Position numbers and translations under genes: made by a program
From: Fredinandcohnia onubensis
Lineage (GTDB): Bacteria > Bacillota > Bacilli > Bacillales > Bacillaceae_L
Assembly (NCBI RefSeq): GCF_002734285.1
Contig: NZ_NSEA01000008.1
Coordinates: 184,902 to 248,901 of the forward strand
DNA: 64,000 bases
Reading direction: 5' to 3'
In this document: piece after piece, positions 53,163-62,187 of the stretch
Layout of the letters: the number at the start of each line of letters is the position of its first letter
Position numbering within the stretch: the stretch's first letter is position 1
Notes under the pieces: generated by a model
What the model was told of the DNA's origin: nothing
Seen by the model: only the letters and a program-made list of their open reading frames with translations
Database searches by the model: none

Positions 53163-56100
53163 CTACATCATTTGTTGTACTTTTTCGAGATTTTTTTCTT
53201 GCTCGAGAATTTTTTTGACGAGTTGGTCGACTTCCTCAAGTTCAGCGCTTGGGTTTTTCCACCAGTTTCGGCTCCAAATGCGGTGGATGGTCCAGCCTTT
53301 GTTTTCGAGGAATTTTTGTCGGTACACATCTCTTTCTTTCGCAGATGGTGAGCTATGATACATCGCCCCATCACATTCAATTCCGAGAATATACCTCGAC
53401 TCATTTTCAGGATGCACCACGGCTAAGTCAATTCGATAATTGGACATGCCGACTTGTGTATCCACTTTATATCCCATTTCCGTTAATTGTTCATACACTT
53501 GTGTTTCAAATGGTGAATCAAAATGAAGAGCCTTTTCTTGTCGTTGTGTGTTCATCTCTTCATTCAGTTCTGAAAGGACAGCTCCGATTCTCTCCTTCTG
53601 TAGATTCGAAACAGCCTGCGCGTACTCTAAATAACTTTTAAAATACTTTGGTCCGACATTTTTCGTTTTTGATACGTCCAGTTCATTCGGTTCAATACTC
53701 GATACAACATAGATCGCTTCTTTTGAACGAGTAACCGCCACATTCAGGCGGTTTTCTCCCCCCTGCTGTCCAAGCGGGCCAAAACGATTATAGACTCTGC
53801 CATTTTCAGCTTTCGCATATCCAACCGAAAAGATGATAATATCGCGCTCGTCACCCTGTACGTTTTCGATATTTTTCACAAAAATTTGTTCATCCAAATC
53901 CTTACCCATGACCTGATGATACAAGGTATTAAATTCTTCATCTTCCTCGGCTAGCATATCGATATAATCAAGAATTTTATCCTGTTGTTTCGCGTTAAAG
54001 GTAATGATTCCAATCGACCTCGTCGCATCCTTTTGAAGTAATTCTTTCAATAGAAGGACCACTTCTTTCGCTTCAACCTCATTACACTGATTAATCCACT
54101 TGCCATCGACTTTCCGCCATTGAATTGCCGCTGGATTCTTCAGATGTTCCACGTTTGGCGCGATTTGAATATTGCCATTGTAATAGGCATGGTTTGAAAA
54201 ATTAATCAATTCCTCAGACTTTGAACGATAATGCCATTGCAGCATTTTACTCGGAAACACACGTTTTGCTAAATTCAGAAGACTTTCTGAAACGACCATA
54301 TCGTCCTCATCAACATCATCTTCATCAATTTGGATACCGCCCTTAAACAGATTACTCGGCGGTAATTGCTTTTCATCGCCTGCAATAATGACTTTAGACG
54401 CCCTGTAGACAGATGGAATCCCATTTTCAACCGTTAACTGTGAGGCTTCATCAAAAATAACCAGATCAAACAAATCCTTGCCTAACGGAAAAATCGCTGA
54501 CGATGTCTCAGGTGATACAAGCCAAACGGGTAGTACATCTAATAAACCTTCTTGAGCATACTTTTTTACAAGCTTTCGAACTGGCCAGATTTGTCGCTTC
54601 TTCCCTGTTTGGTATGTGATGTCCTTTATCGCTTTAGAATGCTGTTCCTTCACTGAACCTAGGGATTTAATTAAGCGATTTTGCAAGACTTTAGCTGAAA
54701 GTTCTTTCTTTTCTTCTAAAAGATCTTTAAATCTTGTACGTAATCGATGAAACTCTTCTGTTCCAATCTTCGTAAGCACCGGATGCTTTCGTTCAATTTC
54801 ATCAATCCAGTAAATATATGCCGATTGCTTCGTATGTTCAACCCATTCTTTCGCTAGTTCACGATGAAGCTGTTCTTTACTTTTATCCTTTAATTCATCA
54901 ATGAGCGTTTTGACGAAGGGCATACTCTCATCATAGATTCGATCCATATTACGAAGGTCATCAAAATCTTGAATCACATATTCCTGCTGTTTTTGAAATT
55001 CAGATAACGGAATATCCCCTTTTGATATTTGTTCCTTATATTTCTGCAGCTTTTCATCCTTAAAATAAACGGATAATTGTTTCATTTCGTTCGCCATGTC
55101 AGTTGACACATTTGAAAGTTCATAGAGGATTCGTAAGCTTTCTCTAAGTTTTGGCCACTCCGTCGATGATAAGCCTTTAAATTTGTCGCCTTCGATTAAT
55201 TCTTCAACGATCGTCTTTCCGGTAAAAGAAGTCCACCACCAAAGTCTCAATTTCTGAAGTGTTTTTTTCTCCTGCGGATTTAAGTCCTCATAAATCTTTT
55301 CGAGCTTACCGCCAACTTCCCAGCTGTACTCCGGGGTAATCTCATCCTTTTCAAAATGCTCAAGGTAGGTAATGCTTTTCTCAGCCTGCTCAGTGACCTT
55401 CTTAAGAATCTCAACAATCGTCAAACGATCCTTAATTTCAAGCTTTGCAAAGGATTTACGGTCTTTTAGAGGATAGTTTTCCTGTCCAAATCGACTAAAA
55501 TAATCCCCGTATGAAAAGATGGTTGTTAAGACCTCTTCTAAATTATTCTTATTTACATCATTAATCACAGCCGTTAAGTTCAGAATGACTTCCTGTTGAT
55601 TAACCGGTTTTCCAAGACCGTACAGGTCATAGGCTCGATATCCATGAGGTTGTGCTTCATACAAGCCTTTAGCAATTGCATCCAGTTCTTGCTCACATTT
55701 TTCGACTTTCTGTGAGAGTTGTTCATATTCAACCTCTAATTCCTGTACAAATTCATCTTTCACTAACCGATTATGAAGCTTGCGGTAAAGGCTAGTTCGA
55801 TCCGTTTTTTCATCATGTAATAGACTTACACTCGATGAAAGCCCTAAGCTGTCGAGTCTTTGATAAACGACATCTAATGCCGCACGCTTTTGACAGACTA
55901 ATAATACCTTCTTTTTATCGGCAATCGCATTCGCAATCATGTTGACAATGACCTGAGATTTCCCAGTTCCAGGTGGCCCATGAACGACCATGCCTTCGAT
56001 ATCTTCAATCGAATTGATGATTTCTTCCTGGGATGCATCCGTATCAAGGACAAAGAACTTTTCTTTTTCTATTTTTGGAGCAGTTTCAGCCGATGTCTGT

Positions 56101-56948
56101 TGACCCTCTCCGAGATTATCGGTTGTAAAGGTAGAAGAAGGCCCTTCCCCTACATTCATCAATTCTCCCGCTAAGCCAAAATCAGAAACGCCCTCTTCCA
56201 TTTGTTGCAGGAAATCCTCATAGTCCTTTAAAATAGCCGAGTTTCCTTGAGGAAAATGACCGAGAATCGCATAATTGTCTAATTGAAACTCACCCTTTTT
56301 AAAGGAGGGGATGAGGTCAGACGTTAGATTTTGAAAAGGTTCAAGTTCTTGAGCATTTGACCAGTTGATATTGATATTGTATTTTTTTAGCCAAGTTAAC
56401 CATCCTAGAAAATCCATTTGAGCAGATTGCTCAACTGCCTCATCATACATTTCATCAGGCACATAGAAATTGCTCATTTTTTGCATCGCTAAAAAGAGTG
56501 GACGATTTAACATCGGCTCGGAATCTTCCATCGGATGAAGAACCCACTTTGTTCCATGTTCTTTCACCCTTTCTAACTTTACAGAATGGAGAAATAAAGG
56601 TGCTCGTATGTACGTTCCATCAAGCATCGCACCACTTATGAACGGATAACCAATATATAAATCGTATAAACCCGTTTCGTCCTCAATTGACTTCAAATTC
56701 CGATAAAGGGTTGTCAATTTCCCCGACAAAAGCAGAGATTCTTCCTCATTTACGTTTTGCTTCACTAGTTCAACGTGACGAATATTTTTAATGAGCGCAT
56801 CCAAGATATCTTGAGGATTTTTGTTGATTTTACCTACTTCGCTCAAGTCAAAATTCCATTTGTTATATACCTTTAACATGCGTATGGACCGATTTCGCCG
56901 ACTAATGTCATTCAACCGATCCTTCAAAACCGTTAATTTTTCCTTCAA
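53163..56948 (-). CDS. DUF4011-type SF1 helicase with C-terminal Vsr/MTES_1575-like endonuclease (putative anti-phage protein)
   Basis: The start is TTG 56948 after AAGGTGAT. The 1261-residue protein has an N-terminal DUF4011-like region (about 1-300; LNDISRRNRSIRML). Its SF1 (AAA_11/AAA_12) helicase has Walker A GPPGTGKS (324-331), an inserted coiled-coil stretch, DEASQL, GDEKQLPP, QWHYRSK, NVQGDERDII and LNVAVTRSKEA. The C-terminal domain of about 90 residues is of the Vsr/PD-(D/E)XK-like class (FETQVYEQLTEMGYKV, YRIDLAVVHP, GIECDGAMYH). The presumed catalytic E, D and E-x-D are present, so it looks active. DUF4011-helicase-Vsr proteins have been reported among anti-phage genes. It has no partner gene here. 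Confidence 0.85.
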   Translation of the reverse strand: MKEKLTVLKDRLNDISRRNRSIRMLKVYNKWNFDLSEVGKINKNPQDILDALIKNIRHVELVKQNVNEEESLLLSGKLTTLYRNLKSIEDETGLYDLYIGYPFISGAMLDGTYIRAPLFLHSVKLERVKEHGTKWVLHPMEDSEPMLNRPLFLAMQKMSNFYVPDEMYDEAVEQSAQMDFLGWLTWLKKYNININWSNAQELEPFQNLTSDLIPSFKKGEFQLDNYAILGHFPQGNSAILKDYEDFLQQMEEGVSDFGLAGELMNVGEGPSSTFTTDNLGEGQQTSAETAPKIEKEKFFVLDTDASQEEIINSIEDIEGMVVHGPPGTGKSQVIVNMIANAIADKKKVLLVCQKRAALDVVYQRLDSLGLSSSVSLLHDEKTDRTSLYRKLHNRLVKDEFVQELEVEYEQLSQKVEKCEQELDAIAKGLYEAQPHGYRAYDLYGLGKPVNQQEVILNLTAVINDVNKNNLEEVLTTIFSYGDYFSRFGQENYPLKDRKSFAKLEIKDRLTIVEILKKVTEQAEKSITYLEHFEKDEITPEYSWEVGGKLEKIYEDLNPQEKKTLQKLRLWWWTSFTGKTIVEELIEGDKFKGLSSTEWPKLRESLRILYELSNVSTDMANEMKQLSVYFKDEKLQKYKEQISKGDIPLSEFQKQQEYVIQDFDDLRNMDRIYDESMPFVKTLIDELKDKSKEQLHRELAKEWVEHTKQSAYIYWIDEIERKHPVLTKIGTEEFHRLRTRFKDLLEEKKELSAKVLQNRLIKSLGSVKEQHSKAIKDITYQTGKKRQIWPVRKLVKKYAQEGLLDVLPVWLVSPETSSAIFPLGKDLFDLVIFDEASQLTVENGIPSVYRASKVIIAGDEKQLPPSNLFKGGIQIDEDDVDEDDMVVSESLLNLAKRVFPSKMLQWHYRSKSEELINFSNHAYYNGNIQIAPNVEHLKNPAAIQWRKVDGKWINQCNEVEAKEVVLLLKELLQKDATRSIGIITFNAKQQDKILDYIDMLAEEDEEFNTLYHQVMGKDLDEQIFVKNIENVQGDERDIIIFSVGYAKAENGRVYNRFGPLGQQGGENRLNVAVTRSKEAIYVVSSIEPNELDVSKTKNVGPKYFKSYLEYAQAVSNLQKERIGAVLSELNEEMNTQRQEKALHFDSPFETQVYEQLTEMGYKVDTQVGMSNYRIDLAVVHPENESRYILGIECDGAMYHSSPSAKERDVYRQKFLENKGWTIHRIWSRNWWKNPSAELEEVDQLVKKILEQEKNLEKVQQMM

Positions 56949-57066
56949 TTTAGATCACCTTATTTTTCAGTTCGTTCAAATACATAGTTTCATTATATAC
57001 TTCTTTTTGCAAGAATATTTCATCAAGATGGGAAATTGTGGTGTTTTGAAGAATTGGTATAAAAAT

Positions 57067-57090
57067 AGCCCAGGGCATATGCTCTGAGCT
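57067..57090 (-). terminator. Terminator of the membrane-protein gene at 57102
   Basis: AGCTCAGAGCATATGCCCTGGGCT folds into a stem of nine pairs with mismatches, and T tracts lie on both strands (TATTTTTA on the minus strand). Confidence 0.7.
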
Positions 57091-57101
57091 TTTTACTAAT
57101 T

Positions 57102-57593
57102 TTAGTTAAGGAACCTACTCCATTCAATCTTTGGACGACGTACCTTCTCCACCAAATACTGTAGTCCATATAATAAATACGCTTTGTAATGTATATATAG
57201 AAAGAACTGAAAATAGGTTAACCTGTGTAAACGCATGATTTTAATCTTTTTGAGAAAAGGCATGAACAGAAACGCAAAGAGTCCATGACCGATTGCATTT
57301 AGTAGCACAAACTTTTTAAAGTTTCCAAACGATAATGTAAGGAGCCAAATCGACATAGGTATGTAAGGACCAAGGTCAAAAGGAAGTTCATTCCTTAAAA
57401 AAGATTTTGGCTTACCATAAAATATCCAAAACTTCCGTTTGTATCCTATAACATGATTTATGATTTCAAAAATAAAGATAATAAAACTTGCCAAAGAATA
57501 GCGTTTGATGGGATGCTTACCTACAAATAGTAATGATAGCCACGAAATGATGATCATAGCTAAATTAAATACAACATGTCGTCTTGATGCCAT
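57102..57593 (-). CDS. CBO0543-like polytopic membrane protein
   Basis: The 163-residue protein has about four or five membrane helices, starts MASRRHVVFNLAMIIISWLSLLFVG and contains KPSFLRNELPFDLGPYIPMS-like segments (here PKSFLRNELPFDLGPYIPMS), which are common in an uncharacterised Bacillus family. No function is known. It is a single gene with its own terminator. Confidence 0.72.
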   Translation of the reverse strand: MASRRHVVFNLAMIIISWLSLLFVGKHPIKRYSLASFIIFIFEIINHVIGYKRKFWIFYGKPKSFLRNELPFDLGPYIPMSIWLLTLSFGNFKKFVLLNAIGHGLFAFLFMPFLKKIKIMRLHRLTYFQFFLYIHYKAYLLYGLQYLVEKVRRPKIEWSRFLN

Positions 57594-57711
57594 AAGTGAA
57601 TTTCACCTCGACCTGAATTATTTATACTATATTAAAATGTCCAGATTTGAAAATAAAATCCACTTAATTTAGGCAGTCACAGACATTTCCCATTTTCCTT
57701 GTTATGATGAA

Positions 57712-58554
57712 TCAAAAGTCAAAATTGTCTGGGTCTGGCCCCACACGAAGATTTTGATTCAGTCCATGAATAACTTCCATTTCCTCATTCGTTAATTCAA
57801 AATCAAAAACATTTGCATTTTCAATAATTCGATGTTCTTTTGTAGACTTTGGAATGGTAACAACCCCGTTTTGCAGGTCCCAACGTAAGATAATTTGTGC
57901 AACTGATTTATTATGCTTACGCGCTATTTCATGCAGAATATCATTATCTAGTAATTGACCTTGCATTAATGGTGACCAAGCTTCAAGTTGGATCCCATTT
58001 CGCTTGGAAAACTCATGTAAATCTTTTTGAGATAATCGAGGATGGTATTCTACTTGATTGATCATAGGTTTAATTTCAGCATCTTTCATGAGTTCTTCTA
58101 GATGGTGAATTTGAAAATTACTTACCCCTATTGCTTTTACGCGCCCTTCTTTGTAAAGAGTTTCAAGAGCTCTCCAAGCATCTTTAAATTTACCCTCAAC
58201 AGGCCAATGAATGAGGTATAAATCTAAATACTCTAATCCAAGTTTCTTTATACTTGTTTCATAAGCAGTTAGAGTTGATTCGTATCCTAAATCTGCATTC
58301 CAAACTTTAGAAGTCACAAATAGTTCCTCTCGAGAAATTTGTACTTCTTTGAGCCCTTCTTTAATTCCTATTCCTACACCTTCTTCGTTCTCATAAATCG
58401 CCGCTGTGTCCACACTGCGATATCCATTTTTTATTGCCGTTTTTACTGCGTTAACCAGTTCAGGCCCCTCTTCTACTTTAAAAACTCCAATACCAAACCA
58501 AGGCATTTTTACACCGTTGTGCAAAGTTGTTGTATCTTGTAAATGTTTAGCCAT
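57712..58554 (-). CDS. Aldo-keto reductase (YvgN/GR-like)
   Basis: The 280-residue protein has the catalytic tetrad D49, Y54, K83 and H116 (SVDTAAIYENE, TSKVWN, LYLIHWP), the NADPH-binding IPKSTKEHRIIENANVFDF and the C-terminal RVGPDPDNFDF shared with Bacillus subtilis YvgN, a methylglyoxal/glyoxal reductase. It detoxifies small reactive aldehydes using NADPH. It lies 25 bases after an MFS gene in an operon facing an HxlR regulator. Confidence 0.9.
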   Translation of the reverse strand: MAKHLQDTTTLHNGVKMPWFGIGVFKVEEGPELVNAVKTAIKNGYRSVDTAAIYENEEGVGIGIKEGLKEVQISREELFVTSKVWNADLGYESTLTAYETSIKKLGLEYLDLYLIHWPVEGKFKDAWRALETLYKEGRVKAIGVSNFQIHHLEELMKDAEIKPMINQVEYHPRLSQKDLHEFSKRNGIQLEAWSPLMQGQLLDNDILHEIARKHNKSVAQIILRWDLQNGVVTIPKSTKEHRIIENANVFDFELTNEEMEVIHGLNQNLRVGPDPDNFDF

Positions 58555-58579
58555 TTTATAAGACCTCCGAATAATATTT

Positions 58580-59794
58580 TTATTTACTAAAACTCTTCAT
58601 TTTTGTTATATTTATTTGATCTCTTCGTTCTAAAATCGTACTAAAACCTGCTAGGACCGCAGCAATTAATACCATTAGAGCGCCAATCCACGATGTGTGA
58701 ATCAGTCCGATTGAATCAGTAATTAGCCCACCTATATAGGAGCCGATTGCAATCCCAGCATTAAATGCCGCAATATTTATTGCAGAAGCTACGTCAACTG
58801 CACTTGGCACAAAACGCTCCGCTAGCATTACAACATAAACTTGTAACCCTGGCACATTCATGAAGGCAAATAATCCCATGATAAGGATGGTAAGTAGCCC
58901 TGCAATTTTAAATGGAGCTGTGAACAACAAAGTAAATAAAACGACTGCTTGTACAATAAACATATAAAACAATGCGCGAACTGGATTTTGATTTGATAGT
59001 TTTCCACCAATCATATTCCCAATTGCAATCGCAACACCATAAATGAGTAATATAAGTGCGACAGATTCTTCTTTATACCCCGTTATATTTTGGAGTAATG
59101 GTGATAAGAAAGTGAAAACAACAAATGTTCCACCATACCCTAAAGCTGTAATAGTGAAGATAAGTAATAAACGTCCATTTTTTACGAGTTTAAGCTGATC
59201 TCGAAAGGTTGTTTTTACACCTTTTCGTAGACTAGAAGGAATTAAAATGCTATTTGCAATGAAAGCAATGATCCCAGTAAAAATAATTACGAGAAACGCT
59301 GCTCTCCAGCCAAGTTGTTGTCCAATAAACGTCCCAAATGGAACACCGGTAACAGTGGCGATTGTAAGCCCGGTAAACATAATGGATATGGCACTCGCTC
59401 TGCGATTTTCAGGAACTAAATCAGCAGCAATTGTAGAACCGATTGACATGAAAACACCATGAGAAAAAGCAGATATTACTCGTGCCACTAATAATAATCC
59501 GATTGTATTTGAGATAGCAGCAAGGCTATTGCCAATAATAAATACAATCATGATCCAAAGTAAGAGCGTCTTACGAGACATTTTTGACGTTAGGGACGTT
59601 AAAATAGGTGCTCCAAATGTTACTCCTAAAGCATATATCGATACAGTTAACCCTGCTGTGGTTACTGGAATATTTAAATCCGCAGCTATAAGTGGTAATA
59701 AACCAACGCTGATAAATTCAGTTGTGCCTATCGCAAAAGCACTAACTGCTAGGGCAAGTAATGCAAGTGTACTTGAGATGTTTCCTTTAGCCAC
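58580..59794 (-). CDS. MFS drug-type exporter (DHA1 family, AraJ/YdhP-like)
   Basis: I choose GTG 59794, seven bases after GAGGAGG; the longer frame is not used. The 404-residue protein has 12 membrane helices, starts KGNISSTLALLALAVSAFAIGTTEFISVGLLPLIA, and has the motif A segment GAPILTSLTSKMSRKTLL between helices 2 and 3 and the motif C-like GVPFGTFIGQQLGWRAAF in helix 5. Such proteins export sugars or drugs by proton antiport. It is the first gene of the MFS-aldo-keto reductase operon and is probably repressed by the divergent HxlR protein. Confidence 0.88.
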   Translation of the reverse strand: MAKGNISSTLALLALAVSAFAIGTTEFISVGLLPLIAADLNIPVTTAGLTVSIYALGVTFGAPILTSLTSKMSRKTLLLWIMIVFIIGNSLAAISNTIGLLLVARVISAFSHGVFMSIGSTIAADLVPENRRASAISIMFTGLTIATVTGVPFGTFIGQQLGWRAAFLVIIFTGIIAFIANSILIPSSLRKGVKTTFRDQLKLVKNGRLLLIFTITALGYGGTFVVFTFLSPLLQNITGYKEESVALILLIYGVAIAIGNMIGGKLSNQNPVRALFYMFIVQAVVLFTLLFTAPFKIAGLLTILIMGLFAFMNVPGLQVYVVMLAERFVPSAVDVASAINIAAFNAGIAIGSYIGGLITDSIGLIHTSWIGALMVLIAAVLAGFSTILERRDQINITKMKSFSK

Positions 59795-59884
59795 GATGTG
59801 TCCTCCTCTTTGTTCGTATGAAATAAATGAATAACTAGTATGATCGGCCGACAAATGTTATTATGTGTGATAGGTTTTAAAATG

Positions 59885-59900
59885 AAAAGTACGTACTTTT
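59885..59900. promoter_or_regulatory. HxlR operator candidate 1 (AAAAGTACGTACTTTT)
   Basis: A perfect 16-base palindrome lies in the divergent region between the MFS and HxlR genes. Its half site AAAGTA recurs in the neighbouring dyad. Confidence 0.65.
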
Positions 59901-59913
59901 TTGTAATATAGAT

Positions 59914-59942
59914 ACTAAAAAGTATTATAGGTACTTTTTAGT
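59914..59942. promoter_or_regulatory. HxlR operator candidate 2
   Basis: ACTAAAAAGTA (59914-59924) and TACTTTTTAGT (59932-59942) are perfect 11-base inverted arms separated by seven bases, 24 bases before the hxlR-type start. Confidence 0.7.
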
Positions 59943-59966
59943 GCCTATAGGCAGGAGGAAAAAGAT

Positions 59967-60338
59967 ATGGAAAAAAAGAAATACAATATATCAGTTGAAG
60001 CGACATTAGAGGTAATCGGTGGTAAATGGAAATGTGTCATACTTTGCCATCTTACACATGGGAAAAAACGGACGAGCGAATTAAAAAGACTCATGCCGAA
60101 TATCACTCAAAAAATGCTTACACAGCAACTAAGAGAGCTTGAAGAAGATGGAGTCATTGATCGGATTGTTTATAATCAAGTCCCACCAAAAGTGGAGTAC
60201 CAGTTAAGTGAGTACGGAAAAAGTTTAGAACACATTTTAGATTCATTATGTGCTTGGGGAGAAACTCACATTGTCAAAGTTTATGGTGATAAATCAGAGG
60301 TTTTAGAGGAAAGCATTTTAAATAATAATTTAATTTAA
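59967..60338 (+). CDS. HxlR-family (MarR-like) transcriptional regulator
   Basis: The 123-residue winged-helix protein has the family hallmarks EATLEVIGGKWKCVILCHLTHG (11-32), RTSELKRLMPNITQKMLTQQLRELEEDGVI and PPKVEYQLSEYGKSL. C23 and C27 lie in the first helix. Several HxlR proteins sense aldehydes or quinones through cysteine, so redox sensing is conceivable. It is divergent from the MFS/aldo-keto reductase operon, with two palindromes between them. AGGAGGA precedes the ATG. Confidence 0.9.
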   Translation: MEKKKYNISVEATLEVIGGKWKCVILCHLTHGKKRTSELKRLMPNITQKMLTQQLRELEEDGVIDRIVYNQVPPKVEYQLSEYGKSLEHILDSLCAWGETHIVKVYGDKSEVLEESILNNNLI

Positions 60339-60350
60339 GAGTAAACAAAT

Positions 60351-60397
60351 AAGCCGATATATACTAGTCTTAAATTCAAACTAGTATTACCGGCTTT
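60351..60397 (+). terminator. Terminator of the HxlR gene
   Basis: AAGCCG / CGGCTT plus an inner ACTAGT / ACTAGT pairing, followed by TTTTGATTTT. Confidence 0.75.
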
Positions 60398-60650
60398 TGA
60401 TTTTCCACAGGAACAAACTATTTACTAGTAGCTGTAATCTGTAATATCTCCACTGTCTGTTTTTGTATTCAGTGCACCTTGTGGACTGAACATCAATTTC
60501 GTTTTAGATTTTGGATTTCAACCCTCATTCAAGAAAATTAGAACTGTACACTGAACGTAATTATAGACAATATGGATTTCTGTTTTTTTACAAATTTTAT
60601 TGACAGTTATATACAATGCAGATAAAATTAAGGTAATCAAATAACTGTCT
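60398..60650. other. Intergenic region before the manganese riboswitch
   Basis: No reading frame with start support is seen in these 253 bases. The TerC promoter probably lies at the end: TTGACA at 60599-60604 is a clear -35, but no certain -10 partner is visible. Confidence 0.4.
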
Positions 60651-60651
60651 C

Positions 60652-60735
60652 CTAAAGGGGAGTAGCTTTTACAGCGAAGTCGTCATTTCAGGGTAACCCC
60701 CTCGGCTTTGTTGGCAACACTCATGTTGTTAGCAA
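60652..60735 (+). ncRNA. yybP-ykoY manganese riboswitch
   Basis: The conserved sequence CCTAAAGGGGAGTAGC is followed by an internal stem, CCCCCTCGGCTTTGTTGG and CAACACTCATGTTG, in the order of the yybP-ykoY motif. It precedes a terC-type gene, its classical target. Mn2+ binding turns such genes on by blocking a terminator. Confidence 0.88.
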
Positions 60736-60761
60736 GACCTTTACCTATTGGTGAAGGTCTT
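60735..60761 (+). terminator. First terminator after the manganese riboswitch
   Basis: AGACCTTTACC / GGTGAAGGTCT with a 5-base loop, followed by TTTATTTTTT. It starts right after the riboswitch. Confidence 0.8.
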
Positions 60762-60777
60762 TTATTTTTTCTGAATT

Positions 60778-60807
60778 GACCTTTACCGTCTTGGTGGAGG
60801 TCTTTTT
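60778..60807 (+). terminator. Second, near-identical terminator before terC
   Basis: GACCTTTACC / GGTGGAGGTC with a 5-base loop and TTTTT. It shares ACCTTTACC with the first terminator, 43 bases upstream, suggesting a local duplication. Confidence 0.75.
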
Positions 60808-60838
60808 ATTTGGAAAAAACAAAATGGAGGGATATAAT

Positions 60839-61606
60839 TTGGAATTTTCGATTTTATTAGAGTATGGTTGGGTACTTTTACTATTAATTGCAATTGAGGG
60901 CTTGTTGGCAGCTGATAATGCCCTTGTTCTTGCTATCATGGTTAAGCACCTTCCTGAAGAAGAAAGAAAGCGGGCATTGTTTTATGGTTTAGCAGGTGCA
61001 TTTGTTTTTAGATTCGGATCCCTTTTTGTAATATCATTCCTCGTCGATGTATGGCAAGTTCAAGCAATTGGAGCCCTGTATCTGTTTTTCATTGCCATTA
61101 ACCATATAACAAGAAAAATTGTCTTTAAAAAGGACAAAGAAAAAAAGAAAAAAGAAGAGAAAAAATCTGGCTTCTGGATGACAGTATTTAAAGTAGAACT
61201 CGCAGACATAGCATTTGCCATAGACTCTATTCTTGCTGCTGTTGCATTAGCTGTAACACTTCCTAACACGAACTTGCCTACCATTGGAGGACTAGATGGA
61301 GGTAAATTCCTTGTAATCTTTACTGGAGGCTTAATTGGCTTAATTATTATGCGCTTTGCAGCAAACTTCTTTGTTACCCTTCTTCAACAAAGACCTGGGC
61401 TGGAAATTGCAGCATTCATGATTGTTGGATGGGTAGGAGTAAAGCTTGCTGTTTACACATTATCGCATCCTGAATTAGCCATTTTACCAACTGAATTTGC
61501 TAAATCTCCTGAATGGAAAATTACGTTCTATGCCGTACTGATTCTAATAGCAGCAGGTGGATGGTTCTTTTCAAAACCAAAAGAGGAAACAGATATATCA
61601 CAGTGA
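60839..61606 (+). CDS. TerC-family membrane protein (YkoY-like manganese exporter)
   Basis: I choose TTG 60839, seven bases after GGAGGG, so the longer frame through the second terminator is not used. The 255-residue protein has about seven membrane helices with the TerC acidic motifs EGLLAADNALVLAIMV and VELADIAFAIDSILAAVAL, plus a very basic loop (KKDKEKKKKEEKK). Under a manganese riboswitch it is most likely a Mn2+ exporter, possibly also supplying metal to exoenzymes, as described for TerC proteins of Bacillus subtilis. Confidence 0.9.
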   Translation: MEFSILLEYGWVLLLLIAIEGLLAADNALVLAIMVKHLPEEERKRALFYGLAGAFVFRFGSLFVISFLVDVWQVQAIGALYLFFIAINHITRKIVFKKDKEKKKKEEKKSGFWMTVFKVELADIAFAIDSILAAVALAVTLPNTNLPTIGGLDGGKFLVIFTGGLIGLIIMRFAANFFVTLLQQRPGLEIAAFMIVGWVGVKLAVYTLSHPELAILPTEFAKSPEWKITFYAVLILIAAGGWFFSKPKEETDISQ

Positions 61607-61631
61607 TAACATCTATAACGTAATCCAATAA

Positions 61632-61671
61632 AAGCCTCTCGAACAAGCTAATTTAGCTTATCGAGAGGCTT
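61632..61671 (+). terminator. Terminator of the terC gene
   Basis: AAGCCTCTCGA / TCGAGAGGCTT with an inner AAGCTAA / TTAGCTT, followed by TTTTT. Confidence 0.88.
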
Positions 61672-61676
61672 TTTCA

Positions 61677-61699
61677 TGGGGACAGAGGGACCGTCCCAT
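61677..61699. repeat. Palindromic GGGAC repeat, copy 11
   Basis: GGGGACAGAGGGACC then GTCCCAT. Here the repeat lies after the terC terminator rather than before it. Confidence 0.65.
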
Positions 61700-61763
61700 C
61701 GCCTATACACATTTGTCCGTTTTTGCATAGGCTAGTAATGTAAGGTAAAGGAGGTTGATACTG

Positions 61764-62018
61764 TTGCCTAAGTATAGGAAAAAGCCGATTGTTGTTGAAG
61801 CTGTAAAGCTTACACGATCGATTACAATTGAGACATCGAATGGTTCAATGAAGGGGCTCCCTGGGGATTATCTAATCACAGATAAAGATGGAGAACAATA
61901 CCCTTGTGATAGAGATCAATTTGAAGCAGAATATGAGCCCGTAAAAGGTAATATGGATATAATGGGAATTGTCCGAAAATCCTTTAGGTTACTAAAAACA
62001 AAAATGTATAAAACATGA
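61764..62018 (+). CDS. PGDYG-motif protein, phage-related family
   Basis: TTG 61764 is nine bases after AAAGGAGG. The 84-residue protein has PKYRKKPIVVEAVKLTRS at its start and LPGDYLITDKDGEQYPCDRDQFEAEYEPV, the PGDYG motif found in many small phage-encoded and phage-derived proteins. Its function is unknown. No other phage genes are near, so it is a stray. Confidence 0.7.
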   Translation: MPKYRKKPIVVEAVKLTRSITIETSNGSMKGLPGDYLITDKDGEQYPCDRDQFEAEYEPVKGNMDIMGIVRKSFRLLKTKMYKT

Positions 62019-62116
62019 CCCAACTATAATAGGGATTATTAAGCATTATGGTCATTTCCATATTGCTTATTTTTTGAGATAAAAGAAGTTTAGTAGCACC
62101 CTCTGGCACAAAAAAA

Positions 62117-62140
62117 GACACACCTTTTTATAAGTGTGCC
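62117..62140 (-). terminator. Terminator of the endonuclease I-type gene
   Basis: GGCACAC / GTGTGTC (with G-T pairs) around a 10-base loop, followed on the minus strand by seven T. Confidence 0.65.
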
Positions 62141-62187
62141 TTAAATTGGGTAAGTATTCAGTCTAAAAATGGGCATGTCCTTTAGTG

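Noticed and set aside
57722-57745. GGGTCTGGCCCC resembling the palindromic repeats
   Set aside because: It encodes the conserved VGPDPDNFDF end of the aldo-keto reductase and is ordinary coding sequence.
61764-62018. Prophage remnant suggested by the PGDYG protein
   Set aside because: No integrase, structural genes or attachment repeats are nearby; one small gene is not enough.
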